Source: Devosia sp.
Lineage (GTDB): Bacteria; Pseudomonadota; Alphaproteobacteria; Rhizobiales; Devosiaceae
DNA: 64,000 bases
Assembly: GCF_028290625.1 (NCBI RefSeq)
Contig: NZ_JAQGJM010000027.1
Span: forward strand, 223,647 to 287,646
Direction: 5' to 3'
In this document: positions 8,345 through 16,752 of the stretch, piece by piece
Layout: every line of letters starts with the position of its first letter
Position numbering within the stretch: position 1 is the stretch's first letter
Notes under the pieces: model-generated
What the model was told of the DNA's origin: nothing
Seen by the model: the letters and a program-made list of their open reading frames with translations, nothing else
Database searches by the model: none
Program-made: the position numbers and the translations under genes

Positions 8345-10588
8345 ATGTATGGTTCGATTCTGATCCGCGGGGCACGCGAGAACAATCTCAAGAACGTGTC
8401 GCTGGATATTCCCAAGCGGGCGATCACGGTGTTTACCGGGGTTTCGGGATCGGGCAAGAGCTCCTTGGTGTTCGGCACTATCGCGGCGGAAAGCCAGCGG
8501 CTGATCAACGAGACCTATCCGGCCTTCGTGCAGCAATTCATGCCGCATTACGGGCAGCCGGACGCGGACCTGCTGGAAAACATCTCGGCGGCGATCATCG
8601 TCGACCAGCAGCGGCTGGGCGGCAATTCGCGCTCGACCGTGGCCACGGTGACGGACGCGGCGCAGATGCTGCGGGTGGTGTTTTCACGGCTCGGGGAACC
8701 GCGGCTGGGGTCGCCGGGGCTTTATTCCTACAATGATCCGCGCGGCATGTGCCCCGATTGCGAAGGCATCGGGCAGGTGGCGGCGATGGATATGAGCGCG
8801 GTGATCGACGAGAGCAAATCGCTCAATGAAGGCGCGCTGCTGCCCAAGGATTACGCGGTCGATACCTGGTATTGGGAGATCTACAAGAACTCCGGCCTGT
8901 TCGACATGGACAAGCCGATCGCCAGGTTCACCGCCGAGGAGCGGGAAAACCTGTTCACCCTCGATGATGGCCGTAAGATCAAGGTCGGCAAGATCGGGCT
9001 GACCTATGAGGGCATCGTCACCAAGCTCAAGAAGGGGCTCGGGAGCAAGGACCCCGAAAGCCTGCAGCCGCATGTGCGTGTCGAATATGACCGCATTTTC
9101 ACGCGTGCCACCTGCCCCGCCTGTCATGGCGCGCGGCTAAATGCGGCGGCGCTGGGCAGCACGGTCAATGGCAGGAATATCGCCGAATGCTCGGCCATGC
9201 AGGTGTCGGACCTGGCGGTGTGGGTGCGGCAGATCGATGCCAAGAGCGTCGGTCCGATGCTCAATGCGCTGGCGCTGCGGCTGGAAAACCTCGTCACCAT
9301 CGGGCTGGGCTATCTGAGCCTCGACCGCGAGAGTTCGACCCTGTCGGGTGGGGAGAGTCAGCGGGTCAAGATGGTGCGGCATCTCGGCTCATCACTTACG
9401 GACATCACGTATGTTTTTGATGAGCCCTCGGTGGGCCTGCATCCGCATGATGTCGGGCGCCTGGCCGGGCTGATGCAGCAGTTGCGCGACAAGGGCAATA
9501 CGGTGCTGATCGTCGAGCACAAGCCCGACATGATCGCCATTGCCGACCATGTGGTGGATATGGGGCCGTTCGCCGGCAGCAAGGGTGGCGAGATCGTCTA
9601 TCAGGGCGACTACGCGGGCCTGCTCACCTCCGGCACGCTGACCGGCAACCACATGAAAAAGCACCAGGAGATCAAGACCAAGCTGCGCAAGAGTGAGGGC
9701 GTGCTGGAGATCAAAGGCGCCAAGCTGAACAATCTCAAGGACGTGTCGGTCAAGATTCCGCGCGGGGTTTTAACAGCGGTGACGGGAGTGGCTGGATCGG
9801 GGAAATCGTCGCTGATCCAGGGCTGCCTGCCGAGCGCCTATCCCGATACGGTGATCATCGACCAGAACCTCAGCCGCGGCTCGACCCGCTCGAACACCGC
9901 GACCTATACGGGCATCCTCGATACCGTGCGCAAGGCCTTCGCCAAGGAGAATGGCGTCGAGGCCGCGCTGTTCTCGGCCAATTCCAAGGGGGCGTGTCCC
10001 GACTGCAAGGGGCTGGGAGTGATCTACACGGACCTCGCGCATATGGACCCGGTGGCCAGCGTTTGCGAGACCTGCGAGGGCAAGCGTTTCACCGACGAAG
10101 TGTTGCAATATCATCTGCGCGGCAAGACCATCAGCGATGTCTACACTTTCGCCGTGGACGAGGCCGTGGGGTTCTTCACCGAGCCGGCTATCGCCAAGAT
10201 TTTGAAGGGTCTCGATGATGTCGGGCTGGGCTATTTGACGCTGGGGCAGCCGCTATCGACGCTGTCGGGCGGAGAGCGCCAGCGGCTGAAGCTGGCGGCG
10301 GAACTGGGCAAGAAGGGCAATATCTACGTGCTGGACGAGCCCACGACGGGCCTCCACATGAACGACGTCGATACGTTGATCGGGCTGTTCGACCGGCTGG
10401 TCGATGCTGGCTCCACGGTCATCGTCATCGAGCACAATCTGGATGTGGTGTCGCGGGCCGATTGGGTGATCGATATGGGGCCGGGCGCCGGCCAGGATGG
10501 CGGCACGGTGGTGTTCGAGGGGACACCGGAGGGGCTGGCGAAGGATAAGGGGCTGACGGGAAGGGCGTTGGCAACAAGGGGTAGTTGA
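8345..10588 (+). CDS. Short UvrA-like ABC ATPase lacking the UvrB-binding domain
   Basis: 747 residues against about 940-970 for UvrA. It has two UvrA-type ATPase halves: Walker A VSGSGKSS (near residue 34) and VAGSGKSS (near residue 479), with signatures LSGGESQRVK and LSGGERQRLK. Zinc-type cysteine pairs are visible in CPDCEG, CPACHG, CPDCKG and CETCEG. After VFSRLGEPRLG the chain goes straight to the FSFNNP-like segment LYSYNDPRGMC, so the insert that binds UvrB in true UvrA is missing. Such proteins (DrrC-like, UvrA2/UvrA3 class) are linked to drug tolerance or accessory damage recognition. It should not be taken as the housekeeping uvrA. Confidence 0.85.
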   Translation: MYGSILIRGARENNLKNVSLDIPKRAITVFTGVSGSGKSSLVFGTIAAESQRLINETYPAFVQQFMPHYGQPDADLLENISAAIIVDQQRLGGNSRSTVATVTDAAQMLRVVFSRLGEPRLGSPGLYSYNDPRGMCPDCEGIGQVAAMDMSAVIDESKSLNEGALLPKDYAVDTWYWEIYKNSGLFDMDKPIARFTAEERENLFTLDDGRKIKVGKIGLTYEGIVTKLKKGLGSKDPESLQPHVRVEYDRIFTRATCPACHGARLNAAALGSTVNGRNIAECSAMQVSDLAVWVRQIDAKSVGPMLNALALRLENLVTIGLGYLSLDRESSTLSGGESQRVKMVRHLGSSLTDITYVFDEPSVGLHPHDVGRLAGLMQQLRDKGNTVLIVEHKPDMIAIADHVVDMGPFAGSKGGEIVYQGDYAGLLTSGTLTGNHMKKHQEIKTKLRKSEGVLEIKGAKLNNLKDVSVKIPRGVLTAVTGVAGSGKSSLIQGCLPSAYPDTVIIDQNLSRGSTRSNTATYTGILDTVRKAFAKENGVEAALFSANSKGACPDCKGLGVIYTDLAHMDPVASVCETCEGKRFTDEVLQYHLRGKTISDVYTFAVDEAVGFFTEPAIAKILKGLDDVGLGYLTLGQPLSTLSGGERQRLKLAAELGKKGNIYVLDEPTTGLHMNDVDTLIGLFDRLVDAGSTVIVIEHNLDVVSRADWVIDMGPGAGQDGGTVVFEGTPEGLAKDKGLTGRALATRGS

Positions 10589-10592
10589 AGAA

Positions 10593-10710
10593 CCCCTCAC
10601 CCCACCCCTCTCCCCGGAGGGGCGAGGGGGCTGTCTGGTGAACGTCGTATATGTTGCCAAGCACCGGATGTGTCCCCTCGCCCCTTCGGGGAGAGGGTTA
10701 GGGTGAGGGG
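10593..10710. repeat. Inverted pair of REP-like elements
   Basis: One unit (10593-10630, beginning CCCCTCACCCC) faces a second unit in the opposite direction (10674-10710, ending GGGTGAGGGG). Each has its own internal hairpin around CTCCCCGGAGGGG or CCCCTTCGGGG. The pair sits between the UvrA-like gene and the convergent ABC operon and may act as a bidirectional terminator. The same family recurs at 26781-27330, 58999-59103 and 63870-63995. Confidence 0.75.
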
Positions 10711-10719
10711 CCTTGGACG

Positions 10720-11610
10720 TCAGTTGTCGTTCACCCGGCGGCGGTATTCGCTGGCCAGGTAAATCGCCACGATTGCAAACACCGCGCCCAATCCGATCTG
10801 CACCCAGTCGGTGCGGGCGATGAGGTCGTTGGCGAAGGCGGAGACGCTGAACGGGACGTCGGTGCTGAACCAGTTTTCCAGATAGCCTTGGCTGACCTGG
10901 AAATCGGCGCGGTAGGACAGGTATCGCCAGGTATTGGTATGGACGGGGCTGAGGCCGCCCAGCACAACCCATTCGGCCACCGCGACTAGGCCCGGCAGCA
11001 GCAGCGACAGCGGAATAGCCCAGCGGCCGACGACTGTCGCCATGGCGCCCACCAAAGCGGTGAACGGCAGATACCAGAGCAGACCGATCACCAGCACCAG
11101 CAGGAGCGCCAGCGCGATCTGCAGATAGACCAAGCCGACATGGCTCAGCATCACCAGGCCCCCGGCGCCGCTGAACGACGACGACACGAAGGCGATGGCG
11201 AACAGCAGCAGGGCGCTGAGCAGGGCTGTGGCGTAGATCATTGCCGGCAGGATGGTCAGCGTGGCGGTCAGCTTGGCCAGCAGCATCTTGAAATCGGAGA
11301 CCGGCATCGACTTCCAGAACAGCATGGCATTGTTGCGCTTGTCGGCCGAAAAGCCATCGGCGCAATAGAAGAACAGCACGCCGATCAGATAAAGGCACCA
11401 GGCGCCACCGAAGGCCAGGAAGCCGAATTCGTAGACGCGCATGGGCGCCGCGGCGAACAGGAAGCCGGTGAAGCGGCCATCGACGCGGCCGGTGGCAAAC
11501 GAGATCAGCGTGGGCACGAACATGACCGCGACCAGGATCAGCGGCGCCAGGACGAAGGCGCCGCGATGCTCGATCAGTTCGCGGTGGACGAGGGCGACGA
11601 AGGCCTTCAT
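10720..11610 (-). CDS. ABC-2 type membrane permease subunit
   Basis: 296-residue integral membrane protein with six or so hydrophobic segments (for example FVLAPLILVAVMFVPTLI and ALALLLVLVIGLLWYL), ending in a short basic tail, YRRRVNDN. It is translationally coupled by an ATGA overlap to the ATPase gene upstream, which is itself coupled to a GntR regulator. This GntR(YtrA)-ABC arrangement is common for exporters responding to cell-envelope stress. No substrate can be inferred. Confidence 0.78.
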   Translation of the reverse strand: MKAFVALVHRELIEHRGAFVLAPLILVAVMFVPTLISFATGRVDGRFTGFLFAAAPMRVYEFGFLAFGGAWCLYLIGVLFFYCADGFSADKRNNAMLFWKSMPVSDFKMLLAKLTATLTILPAMIYATALLSALLLFAIAFVSSSFSGAGGLVMLSHVGLVYLQIALALLLVLVIGLLWYLPFTALVGAMATVVGRWAIPLSLLLPGLVAVAEWVVLGGLSPVHTNTWRYLSYRADFQVSQGYLENWFSTDVPFSVSAFANDLIARTDWVQIGLGAVFAIVAIYLASEYRRRVNDN

Positions 11611-12509
11611 TTGGCGGTCTCCGGATTGGCGGTCGGGCGCTGCATCAGCGCGACGAACAGGTCGCTGAGGGTCGGGGTCGAGATATTGCCCAGCCCTTCG
11701 AACTGGCTGCGGGGGACACCGTCGAAGATCATCACGGTCTGCCCGAAGCGAGTTTCCTCGTAGACCGGGCCCAGCGCGCGAGCCGCGGCCTGCTTGCTCG
11801 GATCATTGACCACGAGCTGGGTGAACTTGTCGTTCACGGTCTCCATCTGCATGTGGAGGATCATGCTGCCATCGCGGATGAACATGATGTCGGAGAGCAT
11901 GAACTCGATCTCGTCCACCTGGTGGGTGGTGATGATCAGGGTGCGCTCCTCGGTCATGTAATCCTCGAGCAGGCGCCGGTAGAAGCGCTTGCGGTAGGTG
12001 ATGTCGAGGCCCAGCGTCGGCTCATCGAGAACCAGCAGCTTGGCGTCGATGGCCATGACCACGGCGAGGTGGAGCTGGGCGATCATGCCCTTGCTGAGAT
12101 GCTTGATCTTGAGGTCCGGCTTGAGGTCGGTGCCTTCGAGAAAACTCTGCGCCTTGGCTTGCGAAAAGTTCGGATGGATATTGGAGAGCAGCGCGAACAG
12201 TTCGCGCACCCGCAGGAACCGCGGCAGGCTCGCCACGTCGGAAATGAAGGCGACGTTTTCCATCAGGTGGGCGCGGCGGGCGAAGGGGTCTTCGCCGAGC
12301 ACGCGGATGGTGCCCTCGCAATTGGTCAGGCCCAGCATGGCATTGAGCATGGTGGTCTTGCCGGCCCCGTTATGGCCGATGACGCCATAGATGCGGCCGG
12401 GGGGAATCTCGAAATCCAGGCCATGCAGGACTTCCTTGCGACCGAAGGATTTCTTGAGGCCGTGTGCCGAGACGATCGGCGGGAGGATGGTAGTGGACAT
12501 TTCGGTCAT
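11607..12509 (-). CDS. ABC transporter ATP-binding protein (YtrB-like)
   Basis: 300-residue ATPase with Walker A GHNGAGKTT (near residue 46), signature LSKGMIAQLHLAV in place of the usual LSGGQ, Walker B LLVLDEPTLGLD and switch His in IITTHQVDEIE. The LSKGM signature is typical of ABC-2 exporters. It overlaps by ATGA with the regulator upstream and the permease downstream, so the three genes form one tightly coupled operon. Confidence 0.88.
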   Translation of the reverse strand: MTEMSTTILPPIVSAHGLKKSFGRKEVLHGLDFEIPPGRIYGVIGHNGAGKTTMLNAMLGLTNCEGTIRVLGEDPFARRAHLMENVAFISDVASLPRFLRVRELFALLSNIHPNFSQAKAQSFLEGTDLKPDLKIKHLSKGMIAQLHLAVVMAIDAKLLVLDEPTLGLDITYRKRFYRRLLEDYMTEERTLIITTHQVDEIEFMLSDIMFIRDGSMILHMQMETVNDKFTQLVVNDPSKQAAARALGPVYEETRFGQTVMIFDGVPRSQFEGLGNISTPTLSDLFVALMQRPTANPETAK

Positions 12510-12877
12510 TGCTGTGGACCTTTGTTGGCTGGCACCTTGGCCAGGAGCGTGGTGGCGTCGAGTTCGAGCGCGGCAATCTGCGCGGCGATCCTGGGCCAGT
12601 CCTCGGTGAGGAATTTTTCGCGTTCATGCGCGAGCAGTTCGCCTCGCGCTCCGGTTTTGACGAACATGCCCAGGCCCCTGCGTTTTTCGACTATCCCAAT
12701 ATCCACCAGGGCTTCGAACGCCTTGGTGACGGTCAGCGGGTTGACCGACAAATCCCCCGCGATCTGGCGGACCGATGGCAGGGCATCGCCCTCGCCCACC
12801 GCCCCGCGCAGGATCATTTCGATAAGCCGCTGCCGGATCTGCACGAAGATCGGCTGGCTGGTGTGAAAGTCATCCAT
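12506..12877 (-). CDS. GntR family transcriptional regulator, YtrA subfamily
   Basis: A 123-residue regulator with an N-terminal GntR winged helix (PIFVQIRQRLIEMIL, then LPSVRQIAGDLSVNPLTV) and a short C-terminal dimerisation part, the size and shape of YtrA-type repressors. The ATG at 12877 is favoured because it begins just before the conserved HTH. The longer frame from 12931 would translate through the operator. It heads the ABC operon and probably represses it through the palindrome at 12892-12917. Confidence 0.87.
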   Translation of the reverse strand: MDDFHTSQPIFVQIRQRLIEMILRGAVGEGDALPSVRQIAGDLSVNPLTVTKAFEALVDIGIVEKRRGLGMFVKTGARGELLAHEREKFLTEDWPRIAAQIAALELDATTLLAKVPANKGPQQ

Positions 12878-12891
12878 GTGGCTTGCTCTTG

Positions 12892-12917
12892 TAGTGTGGT
12901 GGTTTTGTAGCACACTA
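12892..12917. promoter_or_regulatory. Operator-like palindrome upstream of the GntR-ABC operon
   Basis: A perfect inverted repeat TAGTGTG-N12-CACACTA lies 15-40 bases upstream of the regulator's start codon. YtrA-subfamily regulators are known to bind AGTGTA/TACACT-type palindromes at their own promoters, so this is the likely autoregulatory site. Confidence 0.7.
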
Positions 12918-12987
12918 ATATCGTATGTCAAGCGGGTTTGTGGACGGCCTATAAACCCGGTTGGTGCGCTACAGCGGAAGAAGCGCG

Positions 12988-14655
12988 CTAGCCGACCAGC
13001 ACCGCATGGGTGCAGCGAACGCCATAGACCTGCACATCGGCTTCGCCGAGCGAAAGGCCGAGGGTTTCGAGCAGGATCGAGATGACGAGGTCGAGCGTCG
13101 GCGTCAGCGGCATGAGCAGGGCTTCGAGCAGCGGGCCGATAATCCCCAGCCCGATGCCGGCCACGGTCAGTTGCAGATCGCCGAGCAGGGAGCCGACGAG
13201 GGAGCCGGTGAAGCTGGTGGTCTTGGCGGTCTTGAGCGTCCCGGCGGCGATTTCGGCGGGGGAGAAGCTGAGATTGACCGGGGTGGTCTGGGCGATCTCG
13301 GCATTGGCGAGGCCGGTGACCTTGATGCCCAAGGCATTGAGCAGCGTGGCGGTGCCGATGGCGGGGGCGGTGTTGAAGGCGCCGAAGGTGCCGGCATTGA
13401 CCTCGCCCAGGATCAGATGGACGACGCCGGGACGGGTGGCGATGATGGCGGAGCCGGACGTGTTGGTGCCGGTTGGACAGGTGGCGGAGGCGACGGTCGC
13501 CTCAGCATTGGCGATATCGAGATAGAGCGGCAGGCGCACGTCCAGCAGCGGCAGCAGGAGCAGTTGCAGCTTGAGGCTGGCGACGATGCGCAGCCGGATC
13601 TGGCTGGTGCGAACGACGGTGTGTTCGGGGCCGACGGCGTACCAGCTGCCGCCCTGCATCGGCTCGCCGATGGCGAGGGTAACGTCGATGCCGGTGAGAC
13701 CGGGCACGCCGGCGGTGAGCCCCAGGGCGACCTGGTGGGTGCCGTCGCTGAGGCCGGCGCTGACTGAGAGCAGTTCGAGCGCCGAGATGTCGGCGAACAG
13801 ATTGCTGCCGGCGCTGCCGAGGCTGGCATCCCCTAGTGCGCCGAGATCGAAGAGCTTGCCGATCAAAACCTTGCCATTGCCGCCCGCCGCATTGGCGATC
13901 TTGAGGGCGGCGGTCTTTTGCGCGCCGGTAAGAAGCGTGGCGATGGCCTTGCCGATCTGTCCGTGATCGGCGCTGACGGCGAGAATGTCATTATAGGTAC
14001 CGGCGGTGATGCCCAGTTGCAGCCCGAGGGCATCGAGAAAGGCCAGCGCGTCCACCTTGGCGCTGGCGAGTCCGTTATAGTCCACCGCGGTCAGCGCGAT
14101 GCTGGTGCCGAGCAGCTTGTTCAGTAGCGCATTGGCAATGCCGCCATTGAGGCTGGCCAGCCGCGAGCCGACGGAAAACGCCACCTGCGGCGTGACGGTG
14201 GCGACGGCAGCGGCGCCGATGGTGGGGACCGGGCTCCAGGAGCGAGCGAAATAGAGCGTGCCCGCCTGCTCGAACTGCACCCGCACGGCATTGACCGGGC
14301 TGCCGCCGGCGACGAACCGCAGATTGGGCGCGATGGCGGGATCAGCAGCATAGTGGCCCTGCTGTGCCTGGAGCGGATTGGGACCGGGCAGGGCTTCGAG
14401 CGCGGCCAGGGTCAGGGCGGGGTCGATCACGCCGGCATCGACCAGCACGTCATGGGCGATCGACAGGCGGTTGGCCGGATCGGCGGCGGCCGCAATGGCG
14501 GCCATGTCGACATTGCGCTGCAGCCCACGGCGTTCATTGTAAAGCGAGGCGCCATCGACCGCCAAGGCGGACACCACCGCGACCAGCCCGATGGTGCCGG
14601 CGAACAGGACGGCGAAATTTCCGCGCGTATCAGCCCAGAAGCGGTGCCAGCTCAT
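12988..14655 (-). CDS. TadG-like pilus assembly protein
   Basis: 555-residue protein beginning with the TadE/G-like segment: a short basic N-terminus, DTRGNFAVLFAGTIGLVAVV as a transmembrane anchor, then a helix YNERRGLQRNVDMAAIAAA characteristic of TadG. The rest is a long low-complexity, Ala/Leu/Gly-rich exported region. The start at 14655 overlaps the stop of the tadE-like gene (ATGA). TadG proteins assist Flp/Tad pilus assembly in the envelope. The other tad/cpa genes are not in this window. Confidence 0.78.
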   Translation of the reverse strand: MSWHRFWADTRGNFAVLFAGTIGLVAVVSALAVDGASLYNERRGLQRNVDMAAIAAAADPANRLSIAHDVLVDAGVIDPALTLAALEALPGPNPLQAQQGHYAADPAIAPNLRFVAGGSPVNAVRVQFEQAGTLYFARSWSPVPTIGAAAVATVTPQVAFSVGSRLASLNGGIANALLNKLLGTSIALTAVDYNGLASAKVDALAFLDALGLQLGITAGTYNDILAVSADHGQIGKAIATLLTGAQKTAALKIANAAGGNGKVLIGKLFDLGALGDASLGSAGSNLFADISALELLSVSAGLSDGTHQVALGLTAGVPGLTGIDVTLAIGEPMQGGSWYAVGPEHTVVRTSQIRLRIVASLKLQLLLLPLLDVRLPLYLDIANAEATVASATCPTGTNTSGSAIIATRPGVVHLILGEVNAGTFGAFNTAPAIGTATLLNALGIKVTGLANAEIAQTTPVNLSFSPAEIAAGTLKTAKTTSFTGSLVGSLLGDLQLTVAGIGLGIIGPLLEALLMPLTPTLDLVISILLETLGLSLGEADVQVYGVRCTHAVLVG

Positions 14656-15080
14656 ATGCCGCCCCGGCGGATGACGGACGTATAGGTAATGACCGGGCTG
14701 GGCAGCGGCAAAGGCAGGTAGAGATTCCAAATCGGCAATTGAGAGGCGTCGTAGCGCACCGTCACCCGGTATTGCGTGGGATCGCCGGGCTTGTCGCCGA
14801 TGGTGAAACTGACCCGGGCCTGGTCGATCAAGAGGTATTCGCCGGCATTGTTGGTGAGGAAGGCGCCGACCAGACGGTTACGCTCAGCCTGGTCGAGACC
14901 CGCAACGGCCGTGCGGGCGGCGTCGGCGGTCAATTGCTGGATCGAATTGGCGGCACCGAAATAGATGCCATAGGCCATCATGCCGGTGAGCATCAGCAGG
15001 AACACCGGCATCAGGATGGCAAATTCGACGGCTGCGGTGGCTCGTGTGTCGCGCACCCAGCCAGACAGCAGACACTCCAT
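14652..15080 (-). CDS. TadE-like pilus assembly protein
   Basis: 142-residue pseudopilin-like protein. After a short N-terminus it has ATAAVEFAILMPVFLLML, with the E/F residues and hydrophobic helix typical of TadE processing sites, followed by an extracellular region and a C-terminal YTSVIRRGGI. It is coupled by ATGA overlap to the TadG-like gene. It probably takes part in Tad-type pilus biogenesis with components encoded elsewhere. Confidence 0.8.
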   Translation of the reverse strand: MECLLSGWVRDTRATAAVEFAILMPVFLLMLTGMMAYGIYFGAANSIQQLTADAARTAVAGLDQAERNRLVGAFLTNNAGEYLLIDQARVSFTIGDKPGDPTQYRVTVRYDASQLPIWNLYLPLPLPSPVITYTSVIRRGGI

Positions 15081-15331
15081 GACCGGCCTCCCGCTGCGAC
15101 AAGCGTTCAGCCACCCTCCGCCCGCAGGCTTACCCCGCGATGATCGCGCGGCAGCGGAACAGCCCGCAGCACGGATGGGAGGATTGCGCAGGCCCGGTAG
15201 GCAATAAGCCGGAGTGCCCGGCCGCCATCATCATGGTTAACGCAGGGTTAATAATTGCGTGACAATCCTGCGACGGGGGCGTCGGCATGTCGTGCCAATG
15301 CGGCAGGGCGTCCCGTTGGGGGACTTCCATC

Positions 15332-15991
15332 ATGAACAAGCTTATCGCGGAATTCTTCGGCACGGCGGTGCTGGTGCTGATCGGGTGCGGGGCCGCCGTG
15401 CTGGGCGGAGATGCCATCGGGCAGGTCGGCATTGCCTTTGCGTTCGGGCTGGCCATCGTCGCCATGGCTTACGGCATCGGCCCGATTTCGGGGTGTCACG
15501 TCAACCCGGCGGTTAGCCTCGGTGCCTATCTGGCCGGCCGCATGCCGCTCAACGAGATGATCCAATACTGGATCGCCCAGTTTGCCGGCGCTCTGGTCGG
15601 CGCGCTGATCCTGCTCGCCATCGTCGGGAGCAATGCCAGCGGGCTCGGCTCCAATGGCTGGGGTCCAGGATATCTGGGCGAATACTCGCTGCTTTCGGCG
15701 CTGATCTTCGAGATCGTCTTCACCGCGATCTTCGTCGTGGTCATCCTGGGCTCGACCGGAGAGAAAGCTTCTCCCCACTTCGCCGGCCTTGCCATCGGCT
15801 TGACGCTGGTCGCCATCCACCTGGTGGGCATTCAGGTTACCGGCGTCTCGGTCAACCCGGCGCGCAGCTTTGGCCCGGCCGTTCTGGCGGGCGGCAATGC
15901 GCTGGTCCAGCTCTGGCTGTTCATCGTGGCACCACTGGTTGGCGGCGCGATCGGCGGGGCGCTGTTCCGGTTCAAGATTCTCAAGGTCTAG
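15332..15991 (+). CDS. aqpZ: Aquaporin Z-like water channel
   Basis: 219-residue MIP-family channel with six membrane spans and both pore motifs: HVNPAVS near residue 59 and VNPARS near residue 174, the latter with the selectivity-filter Arg. Residues typical of water-selective AqpZ rather than glycerol facilitators are present, including FAFGLAIVAMAY and a His in VAIHLVGIQVTG. I used the ATG at 15332 (MNKLIAEFFGTAVLV), which matches AqpZ N-termini. It is a single gene, with a strong hairpin downstream. Confidence 0.92.
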   Translation: MNKLIAEFFGTAVLVLIGCGAAVLGGDAIGQVGIAFAFGLAIVAMAYGIGPISGCHVNPAVSLGAYLAGRMPLNEMIQYWIAQFAGALVGALILLAIVGSNASGLGSNGWGPGYLGEYSLLSALIFEIVFTAIFVVVILGSTGEKASPHFAGLAIGLTLVAIHLVGIQVTGVSVNPARSFGPAVLAGGNALVQLWLFIVAPLVGGAIGGALFRFKILKV

Positions 15992-16046
15992 TGGCGTTGA
16001 CCGGCCGGGCAGTCGCGCTGCCGGCCTGACGATTTTCAGACGCACA

Positions 16047-16094
16047 GTTGCGGGCCGGCGTTGGTTTCACACCAGCCCCGGCCCGCAACTTTTT
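16047..16094. terminator. Bidirectional terminator-like hairpin
   Basis: A perfect 12-bp stem (GTTGCGGGCCGG at 16047-16058 and CCGGCCCGCAAC at 16078-16089) is followed by TTTTT at 16090-16094. It lies between the convergent aquaporin and SH3-protein genes. Confidence 0.75.
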
Positions 16095-16102
16095 GCCGAG
16101 CT

Positions 16103-16684
16103 CTAGTCGAACTTTTCGTCGGGATAGACGCCCCAGAGCTCTTCCTGATGCAGGAAGCCCGAATAGCTGGCGGAGCGTTCACCCTCGATCTGCTGGCTGG
16201 CGGTGACTTCGCACCAGTCGCCGTCGCAGGACTTGATGGTGACGCGGAGGCCCGCGCCCAGCGTGGCGCGCGTGCTGCTGCCGTCCGAGGCGCCCGAATG
16301 CAGGATGATCTCGCCATTGGCCATTAGCGGGGTGACGTAGCCGGCACGGCCGCCCTGCAACAGGTTCTGGTGCACCCAGCCCTCGGAGCCATCGACATCG
16401 CGAATCTTGCGCCAGGTATCGAATTCCTGGACGATTTCCACCGGTACGCCGTCCTTGAGATATTCCCAGGCAACTTCGTATTTCACGCCGGGGCCGACGC
16501 GCACATTGATCGGGCTGGAGCGGGTGGTGACGAAGCGCGGCAGCTTGAGGCCGCTGGGCGTATTGGTCTGGGCCCAGGCCAGGTCGGGCAAAGCCAGCGC
16601 CACGATCGCGCACAGCATGATCAGCGGACGCAGGGCCTGCCGGCAAAAGCGTGCGAAATAGGCGCCTCGGGGGGATTCAAACAT
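16103..16684 (-). CDS. Secreted SH3 domain protein
   Basis: 193-residue exported protein. From the ATG at 16684 the N-terminus has Arg residues, then LIMLCAIVALALPDLAWAQ, a good signal peptide with an AWA-Q site. Two bacterial SH3 (SH3_4-type) units follow: RSSPINVRVGPGVKYEVAW with WRKIRDVDGSEGWVHQNLL, then ASDGSSTRATLGAGLRVTIK with CDGDWCEVTA. The upstream frame to 16753 is an extension. Such proteins probably bind cell-wall or periplasmic partners. It is divergent from the dehydrogenase at 16753. Confidence 0.8.
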   Translation of the reverse strand: MFESPRGAYFARFCRQALRPLIMLCAIVALALPDLAWAQTNTPSGLKLPRFVTTRSSPINVRVGPGVKYEVAWEYLKDGVPVEIVQEFDTWRKIRDVDGSEGWVHQNLLQGGRAGYVTPLMANGEIILHSGASDGSSTRATLGAGLRVTIKSCDGDWCEVTASQQIEGERSASYSGFLHQEELWGVYPDEKFD

Positions 16685-16752
16685 GACTTTGCAGATGGGT
16701 TGGATTTGCCCTATCACTACCGCACGAACCTTAATGGTCGCTGAAAGGGCCA

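Noticed and set aside
8345..10588. Housekeeping uvrA
   Set aside because: The UvrB-binding insert is missing and the protein is about 200 residues short.
10593..10710. CRISPR-like repeats
   Set aside because: Copies are opposed palindromes, not regularly spaced direct repeats, and there are no cas genes.
12961..13767. Long open frame opposite the TadG-like gene
   Set aside because: It is a low-complexity mirror (Gly/Ala/Asp-rich) of the TadG-like gene, with no recognisable domain.
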